From Candidatus Zixiibacteriota bacterium (GTDB lineage: Bacteria > RBG-13-66-14 > B26-G2 > WVWN01): a DNA stretch of 64,000 nt. Below the pieces are notes generated by a model. The model was not told where the DNA came from, made no database searches, and saw only the letters and a program-made list of their open reading frames with translations. This document shows positions 24,070 through 33,714 of the stretch, one piece after another. Within the stretch, counting starts at the first letter, position 1. Each line of letters opens with the position of its first letter. A program made the position numbers and the translations under genes. The stretch lies in NCBI GenBank assembly GCA_030613505.1, contig JAUWLW010000004.1, positions 1 to 64,000 on the forward strand. The letters are read 5' to 3'.

Positions 24070-25509
24070 CTAGAGGATGTACTTGGCGAGGTCTTCGTCG
24101 CCCGCCAGCGCCGCGAGCTTCCGGTCGACGTACTCCTCGTCTATCGTGATGCTTAGGACCTTCTTTTCGGGGGCGTCGAAGGATAGGTCCTCCAAGAGCG
24201 TCTCCATTACGGTGTGGAGCCGGCGCGCGCCGATATTCTCCAACTTCTCGTTAAGCGTTTGCGAGATCTCCGCTATCTTGCGTAGAGCTGCGTCCTCAAA
24301 ATGCAAGTCGACGCCCTCAGTCGAAAGCAGCGCGCGGTATTGTTTCACGAGGGCGGTTTTAGGTTGCGTGAGGATCTTGTAGAAGTCCTCGGCCGTCAAG
24401 TTCTTGAGTTCGACGCGTATAGGGAAACGTCCCTGGAGTTCCGGTATGAGGTCCGACGGCTTGGCCACGTGGAAGGCGCCGGCGGCGATGAAGAGGGTGT
24501 GATCGGTACGCACCATTCCGTACTTGGTGTTTACGGAGCAACCCTCGACGATGGGCAACAGGTCGCGCTGTACGCCTTCGCGGGATACGTCGGGGCCGGC
24601 GACGGCCTTAGGTCCCACGATTTTATCGAGTTCGTCTACGAAGACGATCCCCGACTGTTCCATGCGCTCGAGGCCGAGGTTGACGGCTTTATCCATATCG
24701 ACTAATTTGGCTGCCTCTTCCTCGGTTAGCATATCCAACGCCTCGGCTGTGGTCACCTTGCGGGTGGCGGTTTTTTTAGGCAGGAATTGGTTGAATATTT
24801 CGCCGAGGTTCATGTCCATCTCTTCGAAGCCCTGGCCGGTGAAGACTTCGACGGTGGGCGATATTTTGGCCTCGACTTCGATTTCGACGGTCCGGTCGTC
24901 GAGCTCGCCGTCGCGCAGCTTCTGTCTAAGAACTTCGCGGGCGCGTTCATACTTGCGCCGCTCGGCTTCTTTTTTTTGCTCGAGTTCGGGGGAGGGCCCT
25001 ACCGGGATCGCCGCGGCGCGTGCCGCCGTGCCCCGCGTCTCCATCGCCGAGCCGGGTTCGCCCGCGACTACGGGCGGCGGCAGCAGTATGTCGAGCAGGC
25101 GTTCTTCGGAGAGCTCCGCGGCCCGCTCTTCCACTTCGGCCATGAACTCCTCCCGCACGGCGGCCACGGCGACGTCGGCCAGGTCGCGGATAATGGCGTC
25201 GACGTCGCGGCCGACGTACCCCACTTCGGTGAACTTCGACGCCTCGACCTTGACGAACGGCGCGTTGGCCAGGCGCGCCAGCCGCCGTGCGATCTCGGTT
25301 TTACCTACGCCGGTGGGCCCTATCATGATGATGTTTTTGGGGGCGATGTCTTCGGCGATCTCGGGGGGAAGTTGGCGCCGGCGCCAACGGTTACGCAACG
25401 CTATGGCCACCGCTTTTTTAGCGGCATCCTGCCCCACGACGTATTTGTCGAGTTCTTCGACGATTTGGCGTGGCGTCAGTTCTCGCGTCTCTCTACGGGC
25501 TGCCTTCAT
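24070..25509 (-). CDS. hslU: ATP-dependent protease ATPase subunit HslU
   Basis: The 479-residue AAA+ protein starts [20 protein letters not shown], with Walker [15 protein letters not shown] (about 64-77), [20 protein letters not shown] (pore loop GYVG), the intermediate domain at about 110-240, Walker [12 protein letters not shown] and sensor-2 region [18 protein letters not shown]. The C-terminal DLAKYIL matches the tail by which HslU docks on and activates HslV. hslV is not in the window; normally it is directly upstream. Confidence 0.95.
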   Translation of the reverse strand: MKAARRETRELTPRQIVEELDKYVVGQDAAKKAVAIALRNRWRRRQLPPEIAEDIAPKNIIMIGPTGVGKTEIARRLARLANAPFVKVEASKFTEVGYVGRDVDAIIRDLADVAVAAVREEFMAEVEERAAELSEERLLDILLPPPVVAGEPGSAMETRGTAARAAAIPVGPSPELEQKKEAERRKYERAREVLRQKLRDGELDDRTVEIEVEAKISPTVEVFTGQGFEEMDMNLGEIFNQFLPKKTATRKVTTAEALDMLTEEEAAKLVDMDKAVNLGLERMEQSGIVFVDELDKIVGPKAVAGPDVSREGVQRDLLPIVEGCSVNTKYGMVRTDHTLFIAAGAFHVAKPSDLIPELQGRFPIRVELKNLTAEDFYKILTQPKTALVKQYRALLSTEGVDLHFEDAALRKIAEISQTLNEKLENIGARRLHTVMETLLEDLSFDAPEKKVLSITIDEEYVDRKLAALAGDEDLAKYIL

Positions 25510-25515
25510 CTCGGT

Positions 25516-27138
25516 TTAGAAAACGAGGTTGGCGCCGAAGCGGAAGGACCTTCCCGGCGCCAATACGCCGGCGGCGTCGTAATACTTTTCGTCCGTGATA
25601 TTGTCGGCCGCGGTTGTAACTGATATTCCCGGTTTAAGCATAACAACTATATTCGCGTTGGGGATCCAAGCCGCGGCGAGGGGTTCAGCGGCGGTCGGCA
25701 TGGCGTAGCGTTCGCCCAGAAACGCCGCCTCCACCGAAGCCGAGTGGCCGCGGCCGAATTTGAACGTCAGGCCGGCGGTCCCTTCGTACGTCGGTAGGTA
25801 CGGGAAACGATTTTCCGGCGTTTGGTATAACCTCACGGTTCTGTATTCGGCGCCGGCGTAGTGTTCGACGCGCGCCAGCGCTATGCGGTAGGACGCGTCG
25901 GCGCCGCGAATGCGGGCCCGGCCGGGGTCGTAGTATGTAACGGCGCCGAAGTACGAATCCGCGGCGGCGTATGTCCTTCGAAAGCGTTCCTCGTATGCTG
26001 CGGCCGTTAAACGGCCCAGGCTTTGGAAGTGATAGTTCAAGCCCGCCCGTACGGCGAAGTATTTATCCTCGACAGGACGAAAATCACCGGGCACGGCGTA
26101 ATCGCGGTGGACGTACAATGCCCGGAAGCTCGGCACGTTCAGCTGCGGCCGGTAGTCGATGAAGCACCCCCATCGCGACGTAAGGCGCAGCAGTAGACGT
26201 CCCCTCGGGTAGAAGCGGAATTCGGGTCGGTCGCCGCGGAATAAGTAAGTACCGAAGCCGCCTAGTAAGTACAACCGGTCGGCGATGGGGAAGTCGTTTT
26301 CCAAACTCAGCCTGCCGGTGAGGAATCCTTGTTCCCGTCCTTCAATTTCGTAATTCTCCTGGCTCAACGTGAAAAAGCCCCGCGATAGGTTTTCTCCCAG
26401 CCAGAAGAAGTCGTAGCTCGAGTCCGACGTTATTACCTGGTCGACGACGTTTCGCTCCCGATATTCGCCCTCCGTGAAGGTACCGGAAACCTTGGTGGCG
26501 AATTTGGCCTTGCCCCACAAGTTGCTCCGGAAACCGGCCGAACCTCTGCCGCTCCGGGCCGAGTTGTCGCCCGCTTCGCCGGCGAGGCCGATTTCGTCCC
26601 GGCGTAACTTTTCGGCGTTGCCTTCGTAATCGGCGGCGAAACCGACGGTTGTGCCGGCCTGGTCGGAGAAGGCGACTTCGGCGTCGGCGCGCATGTAATC
26701 TTTGTCGTACGCGCCGTCGCCGCTGGCCTCCCGTTTATCGCGGAACGAAACTGCGGCGTCGACGAACTTAATTTCCCATCCCTGGAAGGCCGCGAGGTCG
26801 AGGCGCCGGGCGGTCCCGCCGCTGATTTCGATTTCAGTAAGGGACCTCGAGCCGGCGCGTTCGCGTTTGCCGGGCTCCGGCGCGCCGCTTGCGCCGCCCT
26901 CGAATAGTTCCGTTACCGCTCCCACAAACGCCTGATTACGGGCCGCGACGTATTCGTCGAAGGACGGCGTTACGAAGCTCGCGGCGCTCTCTTTCCAGGC
27001 CAGCCTTAGATCCGCGTCGGCGAACGAGAACGGCGCGGTCGCGGCCGCAGCCGTACTGACGGCTGACGTCAAAGCCGTTGCTAATACGCGCGCGGTGCGC
27101 GTCAGCGCCCGAGCTCCGCTTTCGCTTTGCGAACCCAT
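25516..27138 (-). CDS. Outer-membrane beta-barrel protein, receptor-like but without a plug domain
   Basis: The 540-residue protein has an N-terminal signal-like segment (LATALTSAVSTAAAATA), about 60 residues of linker with a short region EIEISGGTARRLDL, and then alternating beta-strands to the end. The last part, NITDEKYYDAAGVLAPGRSF followed by RFGANLVF, matches the C-terminal end of TonB-dependent receptors and has a terminal Phe for BAM recognition. No plug domain is visible, so it is not a normal receptor. Its start overlaps the TPR gene upstream by 37 bases, so the pair is probably coupled. A start further in is possible. Confidence 0.75.
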   Translation of the reverse strand: MGSQSESGARALTRTARVLATALTSAVSTAAAATAPFSFADADLRLAWKESAASFVTPSFDEYVAARNQAFVGAVTELFEGGASGAPEPGKRERAGSRSLTEIEISGGTARRLDLAAFQGWEIKFVDAAVSFRDKREASGDGAYDKDYMRADAEVAFSDQAGTTVGFAADYEGNAEKLRRDEIGLAGEAGDNSARSGRGSAGFRSNLWGKAKFATKVSGTFTEGEYRERNVVDQVITSDSSYDFFWLGENLSRGFFTLSQENYEIEGREQGFLTGRLSLENDFPIADRLYLLGGFGTYLFRGDRPEFRFYPRGRLLLRLTSRWGCFIDYRPQLNVPSFRALYVHRDYAVPGDFRPVEDKYFAVRAGLNYHFQSLGRLTAAAYEERFRRTYAAADSYFGAVTYYDPGRARIRGADASYRIALARVEHYAGAEYRTVRLYQTPENRFPYLPTYEGTAGLTFKFGRGHSASVEAAFLGERYAMPTAAEPLAAAWIPNANIVVMLKPGISVTTAADNITDEKYYDAAGVLAPGRSFRFGANLVF

Positions 27139-29639
27139 TCCGGGAAGTCGCGGTAATTCGCCAACACTTTGGTAAAATTAGTACGGCTCGCGGCGTCGTG
27201 GCCCAGGTCGCGTTGGCATACGCCGACGTAATAGTACGACTGGGCGGCGACGGCGCGGTCGCCGGCGGCCGCCGCGGCGTCGAGGTGCGCCAGCGCTTCC
27301 GCCGCTGCGCCCGCGTCCAATAGGTTCAAGCCCATGTAAAGCTTGGCTCGGGGGGCGTATTCGCTCGCCGGCCATTCCCGCGTCAGCGCCGCGAGGGCGG
27401 TATTGGATTCCTTGTACAACTTTGCGGCGCGGAGATATTCGCCGATCTTAAATTGGGCTTTGGCCGTAGCCCGAGTTCGACCGAAGCGGCTGACAACTTC
27501 GCCGTACGTCTCGATGGCGGTACTCTTGTCGCCGGCGCGGCCGTAGATGTCGGCGGCCTTGTAAAGGACGGAAAGTGCGACGTCGTCGTCTTGGGTCGTC
27601 GCGGCCACGGCGACGTATTCGGCAATCGCCTTCGACGTATCGCCGCGGGCCAAGTACACTTCGGCCAGTTTCGTCCGAGCGGCGTTTACCGTCTTTTGGT
27701 CGGCCTCGACCTCCGCTACTGCGGCGAGGTACTTCTGCGCCTGTTCGTAATCGCGCCGGTAGTAGTAATACTCGCCTAATAAGATTAGAAGTTCGCCGTT
27801 GAGAGCGCTGTGGGGGTACATCGCGATGTAGGATTTAGCGAGCTCGATCTGCGACTTGTATCTACCCTGTTTGAAGTTGCAGAGTTCTATCTCGTAGCGG
27901 GCCTCGTCCACCCTCGGCGAATGGGGGTATATTTCGACAAGCTCCGCGTATTTCTCTTTGGCCCGTTTGTAACGCCCCTGGTTGAGGAAGCACTCGCCCA
28001 GAGTGAAGAGCGCGTCGTCGGCAATGTTCGCACGTGGATAATGGCTTAGTAGGGCGGCTAACGTTTCGGCCGCGTCTGCGAATTCGTGCTCCGCGAATTG
28101 GGCTTGGGCGAGGTTGTAAAGGCCGCGCGGCGCGTACGGGCTTGCCGGGAATTCCCGGACCAAGTCCCAGAATGCGGCCGCCGCGGCTCCGAAATTTTTC
28201 TCGTCGAGCAAACTGACGGCGAAGAGGTACGCGGCGGCGTCGGCCAGGCCACGGTCGGCGTAACGACTGGCGAGCAAGGCCAACGTTTTGCGCCCGGCGT
28301 TACCTTTACCCGCGGCGAGCTGCAATTTGCCGAGTCGGAACAACGCATTATCGGCCAAGGGGTGGTCCGGGTAATCGGTAGCGAACGCCGCCAGAGCGTT
28401 ACGCGCTTCGGCGGTATTACCGCCCCGGGCGGCCGCTTCGGCTCCCCAGTACCGTGCGTAGGGTGCTAACTCAACGTCGGCCGTATCGGCCGCCAAGGTC
28501 TCGAACGTCTTTCGCGCTTCCGCGTAATGCTTTGAGACGAAGTGGCACCACCCGAGCCAATACTTCGCCCGGTCGGCAGGGCCGTCGCCGGCGGCGAGCT
28601 CGCCGAAGAACAAGGTAGCAGCCTCGACGTCGCCTTCCTCGAGCGACAGGCGGCCGGCCCAGAGTTTAGCCGGCGTAGCATATGGGTTCTCGGGGCTGGA
28701 TTCGATTAATTTAATAAAGGTTTCGCGTGCGCTGCGGCGGTCGCCGTTCTCCAGCTGTGCCAACGCCAGTACGTAAAGGACCTCTGCCTCCGCCGCGGCG
28801 TCGAGCCGGCCGCGGTTTTTGGCGAGCAGTACTTCTTCAAGGATTTGGGTCCCCCGGCTTGCGTTCCCCGCGGCGACGTAGCTGACCGCGCGCGAGAGGT
28901 CGTACCGGACGGTGTCCCCCGGCGCTTCGGCAAGGCAACGTTCGAAGGCGACCGCGGCTTCCTCAGCTTGTCCGGCTGCGAGCAGCGTGCGGCCGCGGGC
29001 GTCTTCAACGGCGACGACGTCGACTTCCTTCGCTTTTCGCGCCGCAGCGAAATGGGCCGCGCATCGCTCTGCGTCGCCGTCTAAAAAGTAGAGCAACGCC
29101 AGGCGGTAATGTACCGTTCCGGCGGTTTCCTGGTCGGGGAATTCGCGAAGCGATTCCTCGTACGTCTCTTCGGCTTGGGCAACGTCGCCGACGACGAAAT
29201 ACGTTTCTCCTAATTTTAAATAAGCCCGAACCAGGTCGTCCGGGTTCTTGGTTGCGCCCAGGGCACGGTGGTAGGTTTCTATGGCTTTGTCGAAGAGGCC
29301 GAGCGCGGCGTAGCATTCGGCTTTGTTGACGAGCGCCGGTGCGACGAAGGGGGAGGTGGGGTAATTGTTAATAACCCTCCGGTATTCGGCTATAGCCTCG
29401 TTGCAGCTACCCATCTCGTGAAGGGACCGGCCCAGGTAAAATTGGGCCTCGTCGGCCCATTCGCCCGCCGGGTCTTGATCGAGGTAATCGTCGAAGTCGC
29501 GATAGGCGGCTTTGTATAAGCCGCGGTCGAACATCTTGCGGCCGAGCGAGAACGCCTCGTCTTCCACGACAGCGTACGCCGCGCCGGCTACGAGGACCGC
29601 GCCCGTTATTATAACCGCCCCGATGAATACCGCCTTCAT
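27102..29639 (-). CDS. Large TPR-repeat protein, exported or membrane-anchored
   Basis: The 845-residue protein has an N-terminal hydrophobic segment (AVFIGAVIITGAVLVAGAAYA) and then about 20 tetratricopeptide-like repeats of the YbgF/BamD type, e.g. GEWADEAQFYLGRSLHEMG, YRRVINNYPTSPF, YPHSPRVDEARYEIELC and WPASEYAPRAKLYMG. Such solenoids scaffold envelope complexes. It precedes and overlaps the plugless barrel gene, which suggests a periplasm/outer-membrane pair. The function is unknown. Confidence 0.82.
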   Translation of the reverse strand: MKAVFIGAVIITGAVLVAGAAYAVVEDEAFSLGRKMFDRGLYKAAYRDFDDYLDQDPAGEWADEAQFYLGRSLHEMGSCNEAIAEYRRVINNYPTSPFVAPALVNKAECYAALGLFDKAIETYHRALGATKNPDDLVRAYLKLGETYFVVGDVAQAEETYEESLREFPDQETAGTVHYRLALLYFLDGDAERCAAHFAAARKAKEVDVVAVEDARGRTLLAAGQAEEAAVAFERCLAEAPGDTVRYDLSRAVSYVAAGNASRGTQILEEVLLAKNRGRLDAAAEAEVLYVLALAQLENGDRRSARETFIKLIESSPENPYATPAKLWAGRLSLEEGDVEAATLFFGELAAGDGPADRAKYWLGWCHFVSKHYAEARKTFETLAADTADVELAPYARYWGAEAAARGGNTAEARNALAAFATDYPDHPLADNALFRLGKLQLAAGKGNAGRKTLALLASRYADRGLADAAAYLFAVSLLDEKNFGAAAAAFWDLVREFPASPYAPRGLYNLAQAQFAEHEFADAAETLAALLSHYPRANIADDALFTLGECFLNQGRYKRAKEKYAELVEIYPHSPRVDEARYEIELCNFKQGRYKSQIELAKSYIAMYPHSALNGELLILLGEYYYYRRDYEQAQKYLAAVAEVEADQKTVNAARTKLAEVYLARGDTSKAIAEYVAVAATTQDDDVALSVLYKAADIYGRAGDKSTAIETYGEVVSRFGRTRATAKAQFKIGEYLRAAKLYKESNTALAALTREWPASEYAPRAKLYMGLNLLDAGAAAEALAHLDAAAAAGDRAVAAQSYYYVGVCQRDLGHDAASRTNFTKVLANYRDFPEWVRKAKAELGR

Positions 29640-29668
29640 TTTAGCGCGCGCTATATTGCAACCCCCAA

Positions 29669-30016
29669 TTAACCGCGACGCGAGACGACGTCGTTGTTTT
29701 CGTCGAGGTCGAGTTTGCGGGGCGCTGGCGGTTCTTCCGCCAGACCGTAGGCCAAGATAATAAGGCGGTCGCCCACCTGGCCCAGACGCGCCGCGGCGCC
29801 GTTCAGCGTGAAGTCTTTCGAGCCGCGCGCCAGCGGTATGGTGTAAGTCTCGAGGCGATGACCGTTGTTGACGTTGAAGACGTGCACCATCTCGCCCGCC
29901 AAAAGGCCGACGGCGTCCATGAGGTCCTCGTCTATCCCCACGCTACCCTCGTACGTGAGCTTCGTCGCCGTGATCGTCGCTCGGTGTATTTTAGCTATTA
30001 AGAAGCGCCTTAGCAT
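29669..30016 (-). CDS. panD: Aspartate 1-decarboxylase
   Basis: The 115-residue protein has YEGSVGID, where cleavage between Gly24 and Ser25 makes the pyruvoyl group, then [10 protein letters not shown] and [20 protein letters not shown]. PanD makes beta-alanine from aspartate for pantothenate synthesis. Its start overlaps the end of panC. The last about 15 residues are an acidic extension. Confidence 0.96.
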   Translation of the reverse strand: MLRRFLIAKIHRATITATKLTYEGSVGIDEDLMDAVGLLAGEMVHVFNVNNGHRLETYTIPLARGSKDFTLNGAAARLGQVGDRLIILAYGLAEEPPAPRKLDLDENNDVVSRRG

Positions 30017-30885
30017 GTACTCACCTCAGCTCGGAGGTCTTCTTTACCCAGTATAGTGTTGTCGATGAGCCGCGTTTCGTTGACGAAAGCCGCGACGGCG
30101 GCCACGGCTCCCTCTTCCACCGTCGCCACCGGCGTTAGTTCCTGGGGGTGGATGACCTCCGCGTAGTCGGTACGCACCGCCGGCTGCGCCGCTACGACGG
30201 CCGTCATTTCGTCCACGAATTTCGCGGGCTGCGTTTCCCCCGCGGCGAAGAGCTCCTGCGCCCGGGCCAATGCCCGAAAAAGGCACGTGGCCTGGGGTCG
30301 TTCTTCCGGTTCCAGGTACTGGTTCCGCGACGACACCGCCAGGCCGTCGGCTTCGCGGACGATGGGCAGCACTTCGATCTCGACGTCGAAGTTCAAGTCG
30401 GCGGCCAGCCTTTTAATGACTTGCGCCTGTTGGTAATCCTTCTGGCCGAAATAGGCCGCGGTGGGCCGGCAAATGTTGAAAAGTTTCGCCACGACGGTCG
30501 CTACGCCGCGGAAGTGGCCCGGCCTGCTCGCGCCGCAAAGTCCTTCCGAAAGCCGCTCGATGTCGACGTATGTGGCGTAGCCTTCCGGGTATATGTCCTT
30601 CGCCGCCGGGGCGAATACTATATCTACGCCCTCCGCTGCAGCGAGCTCGCGGTCCCGCTCGAAGTCGCGCGGGTAACGGCCGAGGTCTTCGCTCGGGCCG
30701 AACTGCGTCGGGTTTACGAAGAGGCTTACGACGACCCGTTGGCAATCGGCGCGCGCCCGCCGCATGAGCGAGAGGTGGCCTTCGTGGAAGTACCCCATAG
30801 TCGGCACCAGGCCAAGACTGGAATTTTTACGGCGTAATTCCTCCGCCGTGGTTCGCATTTCACGGGGCGATGTTACGACTTCCAC
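30010..30885 (-). CDS. panC: Pantothenate synthetase
   Basis: The 291-residue protein has [19 protein letters not shown] (the HIGH-type nucleotide-binding site), [62 protein letters not shown] and the KMSKS-like region. PanC joins pantoate and beta-alanine using ATP. It lies three bases after panB and overlaps panD. Confidence 0.97.
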   Translation of the reverse strand: MEVVTSPREMRTTAEELRRKNSSLGLVPTMGYFHEGHLSLMRRARADCQRVVVSLFVNPTQFGPSEDLGRYPRDFERDRELAAAEGVDIVFAPAAKDIYPEGYATYVDIERLSEGLCGASRPGHFRGVATVVAKLFNICRPTAAYFGQKDYQQAQVIKRLAADLNFDVEIEVLPIVREADGLAVSSRNQYLEPEERPQATCLFRALARAQELFAAGETQPAKFVDEMTAVVAAQPAVRTDYAEVIHPQELTPVATVEEGAVAAVAAFVNETRLIDNTILGKEDLRAEVSTC

Positions 30886-30888
30886 GGC

Positions 30889-31746
30889 TTAATCCTCGGC
30901 GGCCTTTTCTAGCCGGGAAACTTCTTTCCAAACGTCTTCGGTTAAAGCCACGGATTCTTCTTGGGCCGGGTACCGGCGGCTGCGGACCAGCTCGCCGTAT
31001 TCCTGGACCGCGTCGCGCATGGCGCCCGTTACGTCCGCTAGTTTACGCACGAACTTCGGGCTGTAGCCGCGGTAGAAGCCGACGAGGTCGTGGAGGACTA
31101 GAATTTGGCCGTCGCATTCGACGCCGGAGCCTATGCCGACGGTGGGAATGCGTAGCGCTCGGGATATCAGGCCGGCGAGTTGCCAAGGGACCATCTCCAA
31201 CACGATCGCGAAGCAACCGGCCTCTTGGAGGGCGAGGGCGTTCTCCAGGATGTCCTTGGCCTGCGCCGCCGTCTTACCACGGACTACGCGGCGGCCGAAG
31301 TAATGCACGCTTTGCGGCGTGTAGCCGAGGTGGCCCATCACCGGGACGCCGGCGCCGATTATTTTACGGGTTCGGGTCAACGTCTCGGGTTGGGCACCCT
31401 CGAGCTTAATCGCTTCGGCGCCGCCTTCTTTGACCATTCTCCCCACGTTGGCCATCGTCTTCTCGTCGCTCTTCTGAAAAGACATGAACGGCATATCCCC
31501 GACCAACATAGGACGCGCGATGGCGCGGCGGACCATCGAGAGGTGGTATACGACGTCGTCGACGGTGACCTTTAGCGTCGTGTCGTGACCCTGTACCACC
31601 ATCCCCAACGTATCGCCGACGAGGATGAGGTCCACGCCGGCCTCCTCCACCGTCGCCGCGGTGGGGAAGTCGTACGCCGTAAGGCAGACGATGGGCGTCC
31701 CTGCGTGCTTCAGCTTAATAATGTCGTTGGCGGTAACTTTAACCAT
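30889..31746 (-). CDS. panB: 3-methyl-2-oxobutanoate hydroxymethyltransferase
   Basis: The 285-residue protein has IVCLTAYDFPTAATVEEAGV, DLILVGDTLGMVVQGHDTTL, GDMPFMSF, EGAEAIKLEGA-type sequence, PVMGHLGYTPQSV, IVLEMVPWQLAG and TVGIGSGVECDGQILV: all PanB signatures. It transfers a hydroxymethyl group from methylenetetrahydrofolate to ketoisovalerate, the first step to pantothenate. The folate link agrees with folK just upstream. Confidence 0.97.
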   Translation of the reverse strand: MVKVTANDIIKLKHAGTPIVCLTAYDFPTAATVEEAGVDLILVGDTLGMVVQGHDTTLKVTVDDVVYHLSMVRRAIARPMLVGDMPFMSFQKSDEKTMANVGRMVKEGGAEAIKLEGAQPETLTRTRKIIGAGVPVMGHLGYTPQSVHYFGRRVVRGKTAAQAKDILENALALQEAGCFAIVLEMVPWQLAGLISRALRIPTVGIGSGVECDGQILVLHDLVGFYRGYSPKFVRKLADVTGAMRDAVQEYGELVRSRRYPAQEESVALTEDVWKEVSRLEKAAED

Positions 31747-31752
31747 AGGACG

Positions 31753-32256
31753 TCAATATTTTTTCTCGTACGACGTGAGTTCGTAAGGTGGGAGCGCCGC
31801 CAGCAGGTCGCTTATGAAAACCCCTTCGCCTGGAATCATAACGTCGTCGGCGACGTCCATCAACGGTTTCAGAAAGAAAGGCCTGTTTTTTAATGCTCCG
31901 TGGGGTATTTTTAGGTCCGCCTCGTCGACTATCGAGTCGTCGTATAAAAGGATGTCGACGTCAATGACGCGGGGGCCTTGACGGCTCCTCCGTTTACGGC
32001 CCAAATCGCTTTCGATTTGCATGCACGTCTCGAGCAATTCGCGCGGGTTGAGCCAGGTTTCGACGACGAGGACGCGGTTGAGGAAATCCGGCTGGTCCTT
32101 TGACCCGACCGCCGGGGATTCGTACGTGGGCGAAGCGCGGTCGAGGTATATTCCCCGAGCGCTTGCCACCGCGGCCTCGCCGGCGTCGAGGTTGGCGAAG
32201 CGGTCGCCCACATTCGAACCAAGGGCGAGGAAAGCACTGATTTTGTCCCGTAACAT
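31753..32256 (-). CDS. folK: 2-amino-4-hydroxy-6-hydroxymethyldihydropteridine pyrophosphokinase
   Basis: The 167-residue protein has FLALGSNVGDRFANLD, YESPAVGSKDQPDFLN and the family signature RQGPRVIDVDILLYDD, then LKIPHGALKNRPFFLKPLMD. FolK pyrophosphorylates the pterin before dihydropteroate formation. It is the first gene of the long minus-strand run and is read from a consensus promoter about 20 bases upstream, with no SD sequence before its ATG. Confidence 0.96.
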   Translation of the reverse strand: MLRDKISAFLALGSNVGDRFANLDAGEAAVASARGIYLDRASPTYESPAVGSKDQPDFLNRVLVVETWLNPRELLETCMQIESDLGRKRRSRQGPRVIDVDILLYDDSIVDEADLKIPHGALKNRPFFLKPLMDVADDVMIPGEGVFISDLLAALPPYELTSYEKKY

Positions 32257-32275
32257 AACGATATTTTATGGTATC

Positions 32276-32304
32276 ATTATAACACCGGGTCAATGGAGCG
32301 TCAA
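32276..32304 (-). promoter_or_regulatory. Promoter of folK-panBCD and following genes
   Basis: TTGACG (32304-32299), 17-base spacer, perfect TATAAT (32281-32276) on the minus strand. Expected leader about 12 bases. Confidence 0.75.
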
Positions 32305-32433
32305 TTAAAACGGTTCCCACGCCGTATCGCGCTCGAGGAAAACGCTGGCCGGCCTTATTATTTCTGCAACGGGCGCCGTCGGCGTATCCGGGTAAGGTGT
32401 GGGGCCTAGCTTTTGACGCGTGGGTTACTAGCG

Positions 32434-33660
32434 ATGGTTGAAGAGAAAAAGGCGACTCCCGAACGCCGCATTACGGTCGGCACCGTGGCCGTAGGCGAAG
32501 ACGGCAAAAAGCGCGTTATGGATGCGCTGAGCCGGGGCCGGATATCGAGCGGTAAATTCGTCCAGGAGTTCGAGGAGGCTTTCGCCGCATACCACAACCT
32601 GAAATACGGCGTCGCCGTTTCGACCGGGACCGACGCCGACGCCGTGGCCGTCGCGGCACTCCTCGAGCGGGGGGCGAGCCGCGGCGACGAAGTGATAGTG
32701 CCCGCGCTGACGTTCATTTCGGTGGCGAACGCCGTTTTGCACGCGGGCCTCGTGCCCCGGTTTGCCGACGTCGATACCGTCAGTTACAATCTGGACCCAG
32801 CCGCGGTCGAGGACGCCATTACGCCGCGGACGCGGGCGATATTGGCGGTGCATAATTTCGGCCGGCCGGCGCCGATGGCCGAACTCGAGGACGTCGCCGC
32901 CCGCCGCGATTTAACGCTGCTCGAGGACGCCGCGGAAGCCCACGGCGCGCGGTACCGCGGCCGGCTCGTCGGGACCTTCGGCGTTATGGCGACTTATTCG
33001 TTCTATGTGGCGCATATATTGACTACCGGCGAGGGCGGGATGGTGATCACCGACGACGCCGAACTGGCGCGGCTTTGTCGCAGTCTGCGGGCCCACGGCC
33101 GCGCTTGCGATTGCAAAATCTGCGTCCTCAACGTCGACTCGAGCTATTGCCCGCTACGCTACAAGTACGGCGAAGATACCGACATACGCTTTCACTTCGA
33201 GCGGGTGGGGTTCTCGAGCAAAATGAACGAACTGGAGGCGGCGCTGGGCATTGAGCAGGTCGCGAAGATGGACGACATCGTCCGGGCGCGGCACGCCCGC
33301 CTGGATTATTTCAACGAGAATATGGCACGGTACGAGGGTTTCCTCGCCCTCTTCCGCGCGGGCCCGGGCGAAGAGATAAGCCCCCTCTGTTATCCGATCG
33401 TGGTCCGCCCGGAAGCTCCCTTCGAACGATTCGAGCTTACGAAGTTCCTGGAGCAGCACGGCGTCGAGACCAGGCCGGCTTTCGGTTGCATACCCACCCA
33501 ACAACCGGCGTACGCGTGGATGGGGTACGGGGAAGGCGACTTCCCGGGCGCGGAGTTCGTGGGCTCGCGAGGGTTTTACATCGGCTGCCACCAGAACATA
33601 ACCGACGACGACGCGGCGTACGTCGTCGGCTTATTCGACGATTTCATGAAGGAGTATTAA
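32434..33660 (+). CDS. RfbH/E1-like PLP- and iron-sulfur-dependent sugar 3-dehydratase candidate (DegT/StrS fold)
   Basis: From ATG 32434 the protein has 408 residues (a TTG at 32413 is also possible). The DegT/DnrJ/EryC1/StrS fold is clear: RGRISSGKFVQEFEEAF, AVSTGTDADAVAVAAL, GDEVIVPALTFISVANAV, VHNFGRPAPM and LLEDAAEAHGA. The PLP lysine of aminotransferases is replaced by His194 in VAHILTTGEGGMV, as in RfbH, CDP-sugar 3-dehydrase E1 and ColD. A Cys cluster C225-D-C227-KI-C230 with C239 matches the [2Fe-2S] site of E1/RfbH. The likely role is removal of a 3-hydroxyl from a nucleotide-4-keto-6-deoxysugar for surface glycans. The next genes are a GT2 and an M23 peptidase. Confidence 0.82.
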   Translation: MVEEKKATPERRITVGTVAVGEDGKKRVMDALSRGRISSGKFVQEFEEAFAAYHNLKYGVAVSTGTDADAVAVAALLERGASRGDEVIVPALTFISVANAVLHAGLVPRFADVDTVSYNLDPAAVEDAITPRTRAILAVHNFGRPAPMAELEDVAARRDLTLLEDAAEAHGARYRGRLVGTFGVMATYSFYVAHILTTGEGGMVITDDAELARLCRSLRAHGRACDCKICVLNVDSSYCPLRYKYGEDTDIRFHFERVGFSSKMNELEAALGIEQVAKMDDIVRARHARLDYFNENMARYEGFLALFRAGPGEEISPLCYPIVVRPEAPFERFELTKFLEQHGVETRPAFGCIPTQQPAYAWMGYGEGDFPGAEFVGSRGFYIGCHQNITDDDAAYVVGLFDDFMKEY

Positions 33661-33714
33661 ACGGCTCATAGCGGCCGTACGTTCCAACCGGGGGCGTCCG
33701 GCGGGCGTCCCATT

